Shown: positions 7,951 to 16,110 of the stretch, piece by piece
Position numbering within the stretch: position 1 is the first letter of the stretch
Layout: every line of letters starts with the position of its first letter
NCBI GenBank assembly: GCA_017407325.1
Contig: JAFQWV010000028.1
Coordinates: 62,001 to 126,000 of the forward strand
Direction of reading: 5' to 3'
DNA: 64,000 bases
DNA from: Clostridia bacterium
GTDB lineage: Bacteria > Bacillota > Clostridia > Christensenellales > Borkfalkiaceae
The notes under the pieces: model-generated
What the model was told of the DNA's origin: nothing
What the model saw: only the letters and a program-made list of their open reading frames with translations
Databases searched by the model: none
Made by a program: the position numbers and the translations under genes

Positions 7951-9651
7951 TTATTTCAAATATTTCTGAATAACACCACTAGGCCAACTTCCCATCCACG
8001 AATAACCCGTTCTGCGTTCTTCGCTAATTTCTGCTACGTCGTAGAAATAGCCGTTATACTCTGCCCATTTTTCGCTTGATTTTCTGTCGCTAAAGAAGCC
8101 TACGCCGTTAAGGTCGTAAAATCTGTACCAAATCACTGAACCCGGTTTATCGTAAATGTATTCAACTACGCCTGTCGTTGCGTTTTTAACACCGTTTTTG
8201 CTAAATGCTTTGTCAACAAGCTTATGCTCGTCAAACCATCTGACTGCAGCTAAGCCAGCTACTTGTGCCGTTTGATTATCGGTAAGCGACATTAAAAGTT
8301 CGATAATTCCAATGCTTTCAGAACCGCTGATTGACGGACGCTCGTATTCTCTTGCTTCTTTCGGCTCGTAAGTTACAGGATCGTGTTGAGCGCACCAACC
8401 TGCTTTTACGCCTTGAACTTCTATTTGAGATGCTAAAATATACTCGATACCCTTGTCGAACATAGCCTTGACTTCAGCGCGAGCAGTATCGTCAACGATA
8501 TTCGTGTACGGCGCTTTCTTTTCGTAAACGTTTCTTAGTAACTTCATAACGCTTACCATCGCGTCGTCGTTAAAGGTTACGTAGTCAGAATAATTTCCGC
8601 GCTTTGGATAAACTTGAGTAAATCCACCCTTTTCCGTTTGAAGATTTTTCAAAAAGCCTATCGCTTTCGCGAAACTGTCTTTATACTTTTGTTCGCCCGT
8701 TATAGAATATGCTTGCGCGATAGTTTCCATATGCGAATAAGTTCCGCCGTTATCAATCGTGCCCATATAACCGCCACCCTTTGCCGTCCAGCCTGACGAT
8801 TTATTGTAGGCATTACTACCACGCTCGCTCGCAACGTGTAAATCATAGCCCTTATCCCAACCGCCAACGTCAGGAATTTGCCAAGTAATCGCGTTATTCG
8901 CCTTCGTTACGATTTCTTTTTCGGTTGCACTAAGACTTCCGTCACCACTATCGCCACTCGAACCCGAGTCGCCCGAGCCTGTGTCGTCAGCCTTTCCTTC
9001 ACCCGAAAACGCGATAGCGTAAACGTTGATTGATGCTGTCGCAGTCGGCATAAGCGCGTATTCGCCCGGCGCGGTTATCTCAATTTCGTGCTTTGCAAAT
9101 TGGTCGGTTATATCAATGGTCGAAACCACTTGGCTTGACGAGTTAAAAAGTTGAATTTTTCCAAGCGTTACGCCTGAAGAACCGACTATCGCGTAAACCG
9201 TAATTTTACCCGTGGTTAATGCGTTAAAAGTTATAGATCTAGTCGAGAACGGACTAGCCGACGCGCCCAACTGGCACGCCATCGGGAAAGTTTCGCCGTC
9301 AAGACTCTTTTCTCCTGCGGTCGAAGTGAACTTTGCGTTGCTCGTTACCGTGTATATACCGATTTTATATAACCCCGAAACCTTGTCTTGGTTTACGTAG
9401 CCAACTACGTCTTTACCAAAATTTACGTAGTTAGATAACTCGGTTGGATTTTGTCCTTCACCGCTAACAGCGCCACCCGAAGACGTTTCAGTTGAGTTTT
9501 CAACCGAACCTTCTGTCGAAGTTTGAGTTGAATTTTGTTCTGAATTACCGCCCGACGACGAATTTTCTATTTCGCCACCAGCACACGAAGTTACAATAAT
9601 AGCCATCAATAGCGCGATTATTGAAATAAAAGCTTTTCTAAACTTAGCCAT
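7951..9651 (-). CDS. Secreted pectate lyase, PL10 family, lipoprotein with an extra N-terminal domain
   Basis: The N-terminus is a lipoprotein signal peptide with lipobox VTSC (about 20-23), followed by a Ser/Thr/Gly-rich linker. Residues about 75-215 form a beta-rich module, probably carbohydrate-binding. After a second Gly/Ser linker, residues about 235-566 match PL10 pectate lyase: KGGGYMGTIDNGGTYSHM, GGFTQVYPKRGNYSDYVTFNDDAM, WCAQHDPVTYEPKEAREYE followed by RPSISGSESIGII, and VIWYRFYDLNGVGFFSDRKS. The enzyme cleaves polygalacturonate by beta-elimination outside the cell. AAGGGGAT precedes the ATG; the promoter is at 9732-9704. Together with the beta-helix lipoprotein at 11399-13228 it suggests pectin use. 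Confidence 0.9.
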   Translation of the reverse strand: MAKFRKAFISIIALLMAIIVTSCAGGEIENSSSGGNSEQNSTQTSTEGSVENSTETSSGGAVSGEGQNPTELSNYVNFGKDVVGYVNQDKVSGLYKIGIYTVTSNAKFTSTAGEKSLDGETFPMACQLGASASPFSTRSITFNALTTGKITVYAIVGSSGVTLGKIQLFNSSSQVVSTIDITDQFAKHEIEITAPGEYALMPTATASINVYAIAFSGEGKADDTGSGDSGSSGDSGDGSLSATEKEIVTKANNAITWQIPDVGGWDKGYDLHVASERGSNAYNKSSGWTAKGGGYMGTIDNGGTYSHMETIAQAYSITGEQKYKDSFAKAIGFLKNLQTEKGGFTQVYPKRGNYSDYVTFNDDAMVSVMKLLRNVYEKKAPYTNIVDDTARAEVKAMFDKGIEYILASQIEVQGVKAGWCAQHDPVTYEPKEAREYERPSISGSESIGIIELLMSLTDNQTAQVAGLAAVRWFDEHKLVDKAFSKNGVKNATTGVVEYIYDKPGSVIWYRFYDLNGVGFFSDRKSSEKWAEYNGYFYDVAEISEERRTGYSWMGSWPSGVIQKYLK

Positions 9652-9703
9652 AGTTTATCCCCTTTTTATATATCGAAAGCAAAAAACGCCCCCGACTAAA
9701 GCA

Positions 9704-9732
9704 ATTATACACTATTTCCCTAATTTCCGCAA
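9704..9732 (-). promoter_or_regulatory. Promoter of the pectate lyase gene
   Basis: On the minus strand TTGCGG (9732-9727) and TATAAT (9709-9704) are separated by 17 bp, about 52 bp upstream of the start codon. Confidence 0.6.
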
Positions 9733-9772
9733 CCAAATAAACCATACTCTTTTCGTCATATCGTCCATATAG

Positions 9773-9806
9773 AAAAACTGAGATTGATTGCTCAATCTCA
9801 GTTTTT
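9773..9806 (-). terminator. Terminator of the small XRE gene
   Basis: AAAAACTGAGATTGA and TCAATCTCAGTTTTT form a 15-bp perfect stem with a 4-nt loop, just after the stop codon at 9810. Confidence 0.85.
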
Positions 9807-9809
9807 GTT

Positions 9810-10052
9810 TTATTCAATTTCTAAATTATCATAATTAAACAATTCGTCGTCTAAAAATTCAAGAACTGTCATACCAAATCCACAGGCAAGCATCATAACG
9901 GTTGATAACGTTACAGTTTTACTTTTCCCACTCATTATCCATTGCATGTGACCGTGTTGTATTCCAGATAGTTGCTCTAAGCGATACTGAGTCATCTTAT
10001 TTTCAGCAAGCAAATTGAGCACCCTTTTTGCTACCGCATCATTTACAGTCAT
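9810..10052 (-). CDS. Small XRE-family helix-turn-helix regulator
   Basis: An 80-aa protein that is almost entirely one HTH domain: NDAVAKRVLNLLAENKMTQY, RLEQLSGIQHGHMQWIMSGK, then VTLSTVMMLACGFGMTVLEFLDD. The ATG at 10052 is chosen because TTGGAGGTG ends 5 nt upstream; an in-frame start 33 bp earlier lacks a site. It is divergent from the SLOG-type gene at 10206, and the gap between them contains palindromes that are good candidates for its operator. Confidence 0.82.
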   Translation of the reverse strand: MTVNDAVAKRVLNLLAENKMTQYRLEQLSGIQHGHMQWIMSGKSKTVTLSTVMMLACGFGMTVLEFLDDELFNYDNLEIE

Positions 10053-10075
10053 ACAACACCTCCAACGAACAATAC

Positions 10076-10196
10076 GTAAGAACACTTACATATTTATTAT
10101 ATTCGTTGCAAATAAAAAATATATGAAAGTATACTTTCTTATTTGCTTGCAACTTTTTCTAAATAATGATACAATTAGGAAAGAATACTTACATAA
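10076..10196. promoter_or_regulatory. Divergent promoter region with palindromic operator candidates
   Basis: The gap holds GTAAG-AACA-CTTAC (10076-10089), a perfect palindrome GAAAGTATACTTTC (10125-10138) and a related AAGAATACTTACATAA copy near 10180. The rightward promoter is TTGCAA (10147-10152)-17-TACAAT (10170-10175). Repeated CTTAC/GTAAG-type half-sites on both sides suggest autoregulation by the small XRE protein and control of the SLOG gene. Confidence 0.55.
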
Positions 10197-10205
10197 GGTA
10201 GCGAT

Positions 10206-10664
10206 ATGATTATCACATTTTTTGGACACTCTAGTTATTGCGAAAACACCGAAGACGAACAACGCTTATTAAATCATATAGAAAAAGTTGCTGACGGTAA
10301 TCAAATTGACTTTTATATTGGTTGGTATGGAGATTTTGATAATTTTGCACTAAAATGCGCAAAAAAATATAAGGAAAAGCACGCTGACGCAAAAATAATT
10401 TTCATAACACCGTACATAGATAAAAATTATGCAAGATTAGATAATGCACTGCGTATTTTTGATGAAACTATTTACCCAAAAATAGAAAACACACCTAAAC
10501 GCTTTGCTATTTCAAAAAGAAACGAGTGGATGATAGACAAAGCAGATTATATATTCTTTTACGTCTTTTTGCATTTTGGCGGAGCGTATAACGCTTTACG
10601 CTATGCACACAAAAATAACAAGCCCTACGTTAACTTATACAAAGGAAACTATGAATTGTATTGA
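10206..10664 (+). CDS. SLOG/YpsA-like nucleotide-binding fold protein
   Basis: A 152-aa protein with a Rossmann-like SLOG pattern: MIITFFGHSSYCENTEDEQR, DFYIGWYGDFDNFALKCAKK, KIIFITPYID and then KRNEWMIDKADYIFFYVFLHFGGAYNALRYAHK. Related DUF1273/SLOG proteins bind nucleotides or nucleotide-derived signals and are often linked to regulation or defence. AAGGTAG precedes the ATG. The divergent small XRE gene is probably its regulator. Confidence 0.65.
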   Translation: MIITFFGHSSYCENTEDEQRLLNHIEKVADGNQIDFYIGWYGDFDNFALKCAKKYKEKHADAKIIFITPYIDKNYARLDNALRIFDETIYPKIENTPKRFAISKRNEWMIDKADYIFFYVFLHFGGAYNALRYAHKNNKPYVNLYKGNYELY

Positions 10665-10757
10665 AAACAATTCGAGTGTAATTTTGATATGCTTATAAAA
10701 ATTTCTGAAATTTTCTCTGTAAGCATTGACTGTCTTTTAGGCGTAAACAAATATTAA
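10665..10757 (+). pseudogene. C-terminal remnant of an XRE regulator
   Basis: In frame directly after the SLOG stop codon, 30 codons read KQFECNFDMLIKISEIFSVS followed by IDCLLGVNKY and a stop. This is the typical end of an HTH_3 domain (LxKISExFxVSIDxLLG). No N-terminal half is present, so it is a decayed fragment. Confidence 0.6.
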
Positions 10758-10771
10758 CCGTAACTTAAAAA

Positions 10772-10805
10772 CCCCCGAGCGCGAAGTTTTTCGCGCTCGG
10801 GGCTT
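10772..10805. terminator. Bidirectional terminator
   Basis: CCCCGAGCGCGAA and TTCGCGCTCGGGG form a strong stem with T-rich tails on both strands, between the converging SLOG remnant and the gene ending at 10835. Confidence 0.8.
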
Positions 10806-10834
10806 AGTTTTTTGAAATAGGGCGATTTTTGAAA

Positions 10835-11374
10835 TTAATAATAAATTTGACTTAAAAGCTCTCTGTACGACGGACAGTTATCAACGCCCGGCCTGAAAAA
10901 GCGCTTAAGAACGTTATAGGCTTCTTCTGTAAAAGTGCTTTCGCAACTTACCGCAAGCATAATAAGTCCGTAAACCATATTTTGGTAGTGAGTAGAATCA
11001 ATTTCATCGCGCACTCTTGCAAGCAAATCGACGTTCTTTACGTATTCACTAACCGAATATCTATCTGAATACGCGCTTAACTCACTTGCAGACGAAGGGG
11101 TGAACCCACATTTTTTGCACCACTTTTTATATATGTTGTATTCCCCTTGACGAAGTTGTCCGTCAAAAGCGATAAAAAACATCATAACGTTTTTCAAAAA
11201 CGCAAACATTAAATTCCCTTGCGATTTTCCCGTCTTATAAGCCATCTGGTCGCCCCAACGCTCTAACGCGTAATGACCGTCGCTTAAAAGCCTTGCTGCT
11301 TGGTCTTCGTACGCATCCAGCGTATACGTTCTTTTACAATAAAACGCGTTATCAACCATAATTACAAAATCCAT
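10835..11374 (-). CDS. Hypothetical protein, mostly helical
   Basis: I do not recognise this 179-aa protein. It appears soluble, with alternating helical stretches and one more hydrophobic segment (NLMFAFLKNVMMFFIAFDGQ). A pattern of xFDGxLxxGEYxIYKKWC resembles TerB-like acidic-pocket folds only faintly. A GGTGG site precedes the ATG. The start is 24 bp after the beta-helix gene, with which it is probably co-transcribed. Confidence 0.7.
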   Translation of the reverse strand: MDFVIMVDNAFYCKRTYTLDAYEDQAARLLSDGHYALERWGDQMAYKTGKSQGNLMFAFLKNVMMFFIAFDGQLRQGEYNIYKKWCKKCGFTPSSASELSAYSDRYSVSEYVKNVDLLARVRDEIDSTHYQNMVYGLIMLAVSCESTFTEEAYNVLKRFFRPGVDNCPSYRELLSQIYY

Positions 11375-11398
11375 TTTTATACCACCTTTTTATTTTTA

Positions 11399-13228
11399 TT
11401 AATTTCCACAATAGAAACCGATAGATTTCTTGTACGCATTGCCGAAGAAATCGCTGACTTGTGCGACTGTTTTTCCAACGCCGAGCGCAGGCGAATTCGA
11501 ATTTAGCATATACGCATTTTGATTTTCAATTCCTAAAACGCTGTCTTTTGGAAGAACACCGCTAAACGCAGGATTTTTATCGTAAATTCCGTCAGCGTTG
11601 ATTGATTTAAAGTAATCAAGCCCGCTAATCGAAGCCCCACTTTCATTATATATTAAGTTGTTAGAGCCTTTAAGCCAACTTCCGTCTACAGCGTCAAACT
11701 TGGCACTAGAAGAGCGATTATAGATAATGTTATTATAAAAATATGATTTTCGCTCTAAGTTCGACTGAATTATATATTGAGTATCGTAAGCCGTTACAAT
11801 GGTATTATTATATACGTAAATTCCGTTAGAAGCATAGTTTATGTAAATAATACCCTTATTGCCCTTGTCGTTCACCGAAAGGTTATATCTTACCGTTACT
11901 ACGTCTTTCATAGTGGAATTGTTATAGGTGCAATTAATGAACAGTCCAAAAGAATTATCGTGAGAATAATTATACTGCCAAACGGTATCCTTGCTTGCTA
12001 AATCAGCGTCAAGCATACAACCGTCTTGATATTTTCCGTCGCTAGCCCTAGGGCTTGCCATATTGCGATAGCCTTCGTTATACTGAACGACCGTGCCGTC
12101 TACGTACGACGTTACGATAGTATTTCCCGAAACGCAGTGTATAGCCGTATCGTGTATTACGTTATACTCGATAACTCCACCGTACAGATGGCGAGCAAAA
12201 ATTGCGTTTTTACCGATAAAGTTAATTTCGTTATCTTTAATAAGCACGTTAAGATGCGCGTAACTGGAGAAATAACCGTCGTATGGGCTAACTTTTTTCA
12301 CCGTAACGCTTCCGCTATCCTTTCTTTCGACGTGATACCAAGTGGCAATACCAACGTTTGAAACGTTAGAAATCTCGCATCCTACGATATTCAAACCGTC
12401 AATTCTACCAAGTCCGTCGTTCGACCAAACGTGAATACCGCCCGTTATCTTCGATTCCATAGCCATACCGCTATTTTCTGCATCACGAAAACCGTTTATA
12501 TCGTGTATATATAAATCTTTTAACGTTATATTTTTATAGGTAACGACTTCTTCCGTTCCCTTATTATTATCGCACGTGATTAAAGCGCCACGCCTATCCC
12601 CTTCGCTCGTAGCCGAATCAAAAAGTTCAAGTTGTTCAACTATTAAATTATCACAGTTAGAAATATAAAGCACACCGCCACCCGAAAGGTCGTTTCCGTC
12701 GATTTTGGGCTTTTCCCCTTCACCGTAGGCGGTAACAACTATCGGCTCGTTTTTAGTTCCGTGCGCGTCAGAAACAGCAAGACTTCCCAAAAACTTACTG
12801 CCCCTTTCAAGATAAATATGCGTTCCTGCCTCAAACTCAACCGCAGATATTTTTTCTAAAGAATTATAAGGTCTTTCAAAACTTCCGTCACCACCGACGG
12901 TTGCAAAAGACGAGAAAAATATCCCTTTTTCGCTGTATTTTTCGCCTTCTTCATCTTTACTACTTTCCCCGTTAGAGCTCGAAGAATCAAAAGTCTTATC
13001 GCCGTCGCTTGCGCTATTTTTAACGACAGAATTATCGCTAGCACTTCCGTAAATCGCAGAATTAACGCTACTGCTTATGGTCGTAGAGTTTTTACTTGTA
13101 CTACTAGCGGAAGTCAAATTGTTACTCGCGCCACCGCCACCGCTATCTTTAACCGAGCAAGCCGAAAAACTTATCCCTAAAACACAAACAAAAAATAGTA
13201 TAGCAATTTTAATAAACCTTTTTTTCAC
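11399..13228 (-). CDS. Secreted right-handed beta-helix lipoprotein (probable polysaccharide lyase or hydrolase)
   Basis: The signal peptide ends in lipobox FSAC, followed by a long Ser/Asn/Gly linker. From about residue 110 the sequence GGDGSFERPYNSLEKI and repeated V-N-x-I/V rungs (LIVEQLELFDS, NITLKDLYIHDING, GLNIVGCEISNVSNVGI) describe a parallel beta-helix of the pectate-lyase-like type. The exact substrate is unclear. GTG at 13228 is preferred because GGTGAGG lies 8 nt upstream and the predicted transcription start is near 13255, so a longer reading from 13255 would have no leader. Confidence 0.78.
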   Translation of the reverse strand: MKKRFIKIAILFFVCVLGISFSACSVKDSGGGGASNNLTSASSTSKNSTTISSSVNSAIYGSASDNSVVKNSASDGDKTFDSSSSNGESSKDEEGEKYSEKGIFFSSFATVGGDGSFERPYNSLEKISAVEFEAGTHIYLERGSKFLGSLAVSDAHGTKNEPIVVTAYGEGEKPKIDGNDLSGGGVLYISNCDNLIVEQLELFDSATSEGDRRGALITCDNNKGTEEVVTYKNITLKDLYIHDINGFRDAENSGMAMESKITGGIHVWSNDGLGRIDGLNIVGCEISNVSNVGIATWYHVERKDSGSVTVKKVSPYDGYFSSYAHLNVLIKDNEINFIGKNAIFARHLYGGVIEYNVIHDTAIHCVSGNTIVTSYVDGTVVQYNEGYRNMASPRASDGKYQDGCMLDADLASKDTVWQYNYSHDNSFGLFINCTYNNSTMKDVVTVRYNLSVNDKGNKGIIYINYASNGIYVYNNTIVTAYDTQYIIQSNLERKSYFYNNIIYNRSSSAKFDAVDGSWLKGSNNLIYNESGASISGLDYFKSINADGIYDKNPAFSGVLPKDSVLGIENQNAYMLNSNSPALGVGKTVAQVSDFFGNAYKKSIGFYCGN

Positions 13229-13257
13229 AACTTTTTCCTCACCAAAACCACTCACAT

Positions 13258-13290
13258 TAGTATTATAATACTAAATCGTCTGCGTGTCAA
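13258..13290 (-). promoter_or_regulatory. Consensus promoter with palindromic -10 region (beta-helix gene)
   Basis: On the minus strand TTGACA (13290-13285), a 17-bp spacer and TATAAT (13267-13262) match the sigma-A consensus exactly. The -10 box is centred in a perfect 16-bp palindrome TAGTATTATAATACTA (13258-13273), which could be a repressor operator. Confidence 0.75.
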
Positions 13291-13352
13291 TTAGTTAATT
13301 TTTAGCATTTATTTCATATTTCAACTTTAACAAAAAAAGAAATCAATAGTAA

Positions 13353-13386
13353 AAAATCCTTAACGGGTAAAACCGTAAAGGATTTT
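13353..13386 (-). terminator. Terminator of the ADP-ribosylglycohydrolase gene
   Basis: AAAATCCTTAACGG and CCGTAAAGGATTTT pair around a short loop, three bases from the stop codon. Confidence 0.75.
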
Positions 13387-13389
13387 GTT

Positions 13390-14310
13390 TTATATCATTT
13401 TTTCGCAAAGCGACTCGATATACTCTCTTTTTATAAGCGCGTCTTTCCAATCTTCAGGGATAGATTCGTAGCCGTACAGCGCGCCCGCTACTCCCCCCGC
13501 GATTGCGCCAACGGTATCCGTGTCAGAACCCAAATTAACCGCTTTTAAAACACAGTCTTTATAAGTGTCGGTATTTAATAAGCACCATATAACAGCTTCT
13601 AAAGTGTCAACTATATAACCACTACTTTTTATCAATTCGCGCTTAGTTTTTGCGAAATTTTCGTCAAACAATCTGTTGTAATAACCTAATTCAGTATTAT
13701 TTTTATAAAACTCTTTTGCCGTTTGTAAGCTCTCAATAACAGTGTTTTTAGAAGGATTTTTAAGCAAGCCCCACAAGATAAACGCATATATTCCACAACC
13801 TATTTTCGACCTTTCGTGCGCGTGAGTTAACGCAGAAACGTTATGAATAATTTCTATCTTTTTATCAACTTTCAAATCTTTATTGTAAAGATATAAGACA
13901 ATCGGATGAATTCTCATTAAAGAGCCGTTCCCATTATCAAATTCGCCGTCTTGACCGCATTGTAGCGCAGGCGCTTGCTTTGATAAATACTTCTTTAAGG
14001 CTATAACAGTCGTTATTCCCATATCAAAAACGACTTCGGTCGGAGTGTATTTCGCTTCAACCATCCACTTACAAAACTTTAGCATCATATCGTCGTAGTC
14101 TATGCCACTTGAAAGACTGTCCATGCACGCTAAAGCCGTACTTGTATCGTCAGACCACGCACCCCTTGGCACGGGATGAACGCCGTACCCTTTCATATCC
14201 GTTACAGGATTTATATCTAATTCTTGTCGGCTGGAAAACTCTACGGGAACGCCTAGCGCATCACCTACCGCATGTCCTATAACAACCGCTTTCACTTTTT
14301 CTATAAACAT
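13390..14310 (-). CDS. ADP-ribosylglycohydrolase (DraG family)
   Basis: The 306-aa protein has the DraG metal-site motifs: GHAVGDALGVPVEF (about 12-25), RGAWSDDTSTALA (about 49-61), a central NGNGSLMRI (about 129-137) and the C-terminal NLGSDTDTVGAIAGGVAGALYG (about 262-283). These Asp residues bind the di-magnesium centre that removes ADP-ribose from proteins or small molecules. TAGGAGCG precedes the ATG. No ADP-ribosyltransferase partner is visible in the window. Confidence 0.92.
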   Translation of the reverse strand: MFIEKVKAVVIGHAVGDALGVPVEFSSRQELDINPVTDMKGYGVHPVPRGAWSDDTSTALACMDSLSSGIDYDDMMLKFCKWMVEAKYTPTEVVFDMGITTVIALKKYLSKQAPALQCGQDGEFDNGNGSLMRIHPIVLYLYNKDLKVDKKIEIIHNVSALTHAHERSKIGCGIYAFILWGLLKNPSKNTVIESLQTAKEFYKNNTELGYYNRLFDENFAKTKRELIKSSGYIVDTLEAVIWCLLNTDTYKDCVLKAVNLGSDTDTVGAIAGGVAGALYGYESIPEDWKDALIKREYIESLCEKMI

Positions 14311-14438
14311 ATAACGCTCCTACGTCTTTTTAACCATTATACATAAATTACCAAAAAAATCAAGCCCTTTATATTTTCAAGCTAAGAAAAAACACTTATC
14401 GAGATTCTTAGGCAATAAAAAAGCAACAGTCAGTTAAA

Positions 14439-14475
14439 ATGCACCCCAAAAGTTTGTCTAACTTTTGGGGTGCAT
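14439..14475. terminator. Strong hairpin at the left edge of the peptide island
   Basis: ATGCACCCCAAAAGT and ACTTTTGGGGTGCAT form a 15-bp perfect stem with a 7-nt loop. It separates the sensor kinase gene from the host-like ADP-ribosylglycohydrolase gene. T-runs are weak, so it may be a repeat as well as a terminator. Confidence 0.6.
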
Positions 14476-14514
14476 ATCATTTCAAACTCTCGGTCAGTTT
14501 AAATAAGTATTACT

Positions 14515-15927
14515 TTAAACATTAGAAACTATTTTAAAATTTGAATTTTGATCAAATATAATTTCAATAGTTTTCAATTTTTCCCCGCATCCTTGATTTA
14601 AAAAGAATGATGCACGATATTTTCTTAGAAGTTCACAAATTGTAACAAGTCCTATTCCACTACCACCATCATTAATATGTGTAGTAATTTTTTTTGATCC
14701 AAAATGTTCTAAAACAATTGATTCAAAAGGAATTCCCGTATCACAAACTTTTACTGCATAGTTACAGTTTTTAATATAAAATTTAACTTCAATTATTTTT
14801 TCGCCTGAATATTTTGTTGCAATTATTGCATTTTCAATCAAATCCGCCAAAATCGTGATTAAATCAATTTCATTAATACTGTTTTCAATTAATTCTTGAA
14901 CCGAACAATCGACATATACTTTGAACTCAATTCCATTTTCAATGGCCTTATTTCTCATTAAGCCAAGTATACTATCAACAGCAAAAACATCTGTTTTTAG
15001 AATTTGATTATTAGTTGTTTGCGAGGTTATAAAATACTGCTTCCTATCCGCATTTTCTTTATGCAAATAATTAATAAATTCCATAAGTCTTTCTTGCGCA
15101 ATCTTGTCAGTTGTTTCTTTAGCTACAATTGTTAAAGTATTTATAAACGAAGAAATCACTTTGTTATCTCTATGTATTACTTTTGCCAACGCTTGATTTT
15201 CAGCTTCAATCTCAGTATTTTTCAGTTGTAATTTGTCAATATTTTTATTAAGCTCATCGATTTCTTTATTGAATTGTCTTTGAATATAGGTTTTTCTTAA
15301 ATGTGATTTCCAAATAAAGAACAAAACTATACCGAAAAACGCAATTAAAAAAGCAATAAAAATAATTAAAACATTTTCTTTGTTTTTTATTTCACCAAAA
15401 GACATCAACAATATTATTGCTATGCTTATATATATACAAAGATCCGAATCAACATATTTTTCTAAATTTGGTATTCCCTTTCTAAATCTTTTTATTTTAA
15501 AAAATAAAAAAACTATTATGATTTGAAAAACACCCGTTAAAATATTTTGAATTAAGTTTACTATATAAGTTGCATTAAAATTGAATATTTTTTGAGAAAC
15601 AAATAATATAAAACTCGCAAAAAATACACTTATAACAGCAACAACAAACGAAAAGGAAATTGCAATTAGACCAATTGGAATAACCGTTTTAAACGACAGC
15701 TTTAAAAGCAACTTTACCAAAAGCAAAAAAGGAACAACTAAAGCTAAAATATACAGTTCATAAACCAATTGTTTTACAATCATATATAAAAGCGATGTTA
15801 TAATTGCTCCTAAAAGCAAAAAACATCTCTTTTGTGCGGAAATTTTCATATTTTGCATTTTGCAAAATGAATAAAAACCACATAATGCAATAAAGAAATA
15901 TTTTATTGAAATTACTAATACATCCAT
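14515..15927 (-). CDS. AgrC-like sensor histidine kinase (GHKL ATPase)
   Basis: The first 210 residues contain about six or seven membrane segments. A coiled-coil (FNKEIDELNKNIDKLQLKN) leads to the probable phosphoacceptor LAKVIHRDNKVISSF (His about 253), and the C-terminus is a GHKL ATPase with N box ADLIENAIIATKYS, G1 box VCDTGIPF and G2 box GGSGIGLVTICELLRKY. This layout is that of AgrC/ComD-type kinases, which detect exported peptides. It lies downstream of the response regulator in the same direction, and a tiny peptide gene on the opposite strand sits between them. Confidence 0.85.
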   Translation of the reverse strand: MDVLVISIKYFFIALCGFYSFCKMQNMKISAQKRCFLLLGAIITSLLYMIVKQLVYELYILALVVPFLLLVKLLLKLSFKTVIPIGLIAISFSFVVAVISVFFASFILFVSQKIFNFNATYIVNLIQNILTGVFQIIIVFLFFKIKRFRKGIPNLEKYVDSDLCIYISIAIILLMSFGEIKNKENVLIIFIAFLIAFFGIVLFFIWKSHLRKTYIQRQFNKEIDELNKNIDKLQLKNTEIEAENQALAKVIHRDNKVISSFINTLTIVAKETTDKIAQERLMEFINYLHKENADRKQYFITSQTTNNQILKTDVFAVDSILGLMRNKAIENGIEFKVYVDCSVQELIENSINEIDLITILADLIENAIIATKYSGEKIIEVKFYIKNCNYAVKVCDTGIPFESIVLEHFGSKKITTHINDGGSGIGLVTICELLRKYRASFFLNQGCGEKLKTIEIIFDQNSNFKIVSNV

Positions 15928-16054
15928 TTTTATCTAATTCTAAACATTTGTAAACATTAAATCACACAAAACTACATAAAGCAATTCCCATAAAAAAATA
16001 CAGATTTTACCTGCAATTATTTATACTTAAATCAAAAATATGGAGGTAAGATTT

Positions 16055-16102
16055 ATGTCATTTTTCGATTGGATTGCAAATTGGTTCAACTGCATTTTTT
16101 AA
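16055..16102 (+). CDS. Putative 15-aa peptide (MSFFDWIANWFNCIF)
   Basis: ATG at 16055 is preceded by ATGGAGGTAAGATTT, a near-perfect Shine-Dalgarno site at good spacing, and the frame stops at 16102 after 15 codons. The peptide is amphipathic and aromatic-rich with a single Cys. A TATACT box at 16022-16027 lies about 30 bp upstream but has no good -35, as expected for an activated promoter. It lies antisense in the gap between the kinase and regulator genes. It may be a signal or bacteriocin-like peptide; the strong ribosome site in an AT-rich gap is the main support. Confidence 0.5.
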   Translation: MSFFDWIANWFNCIF

Positions 16103-16110
16103 TAACAGTT

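Noticed and set aside
11777-12361. Plus-strand frames opposite the beta-helix gene
   Set aside because: They arise from the repetitive codon pattern of the beta-helix rungs on the other strand; no start signals.
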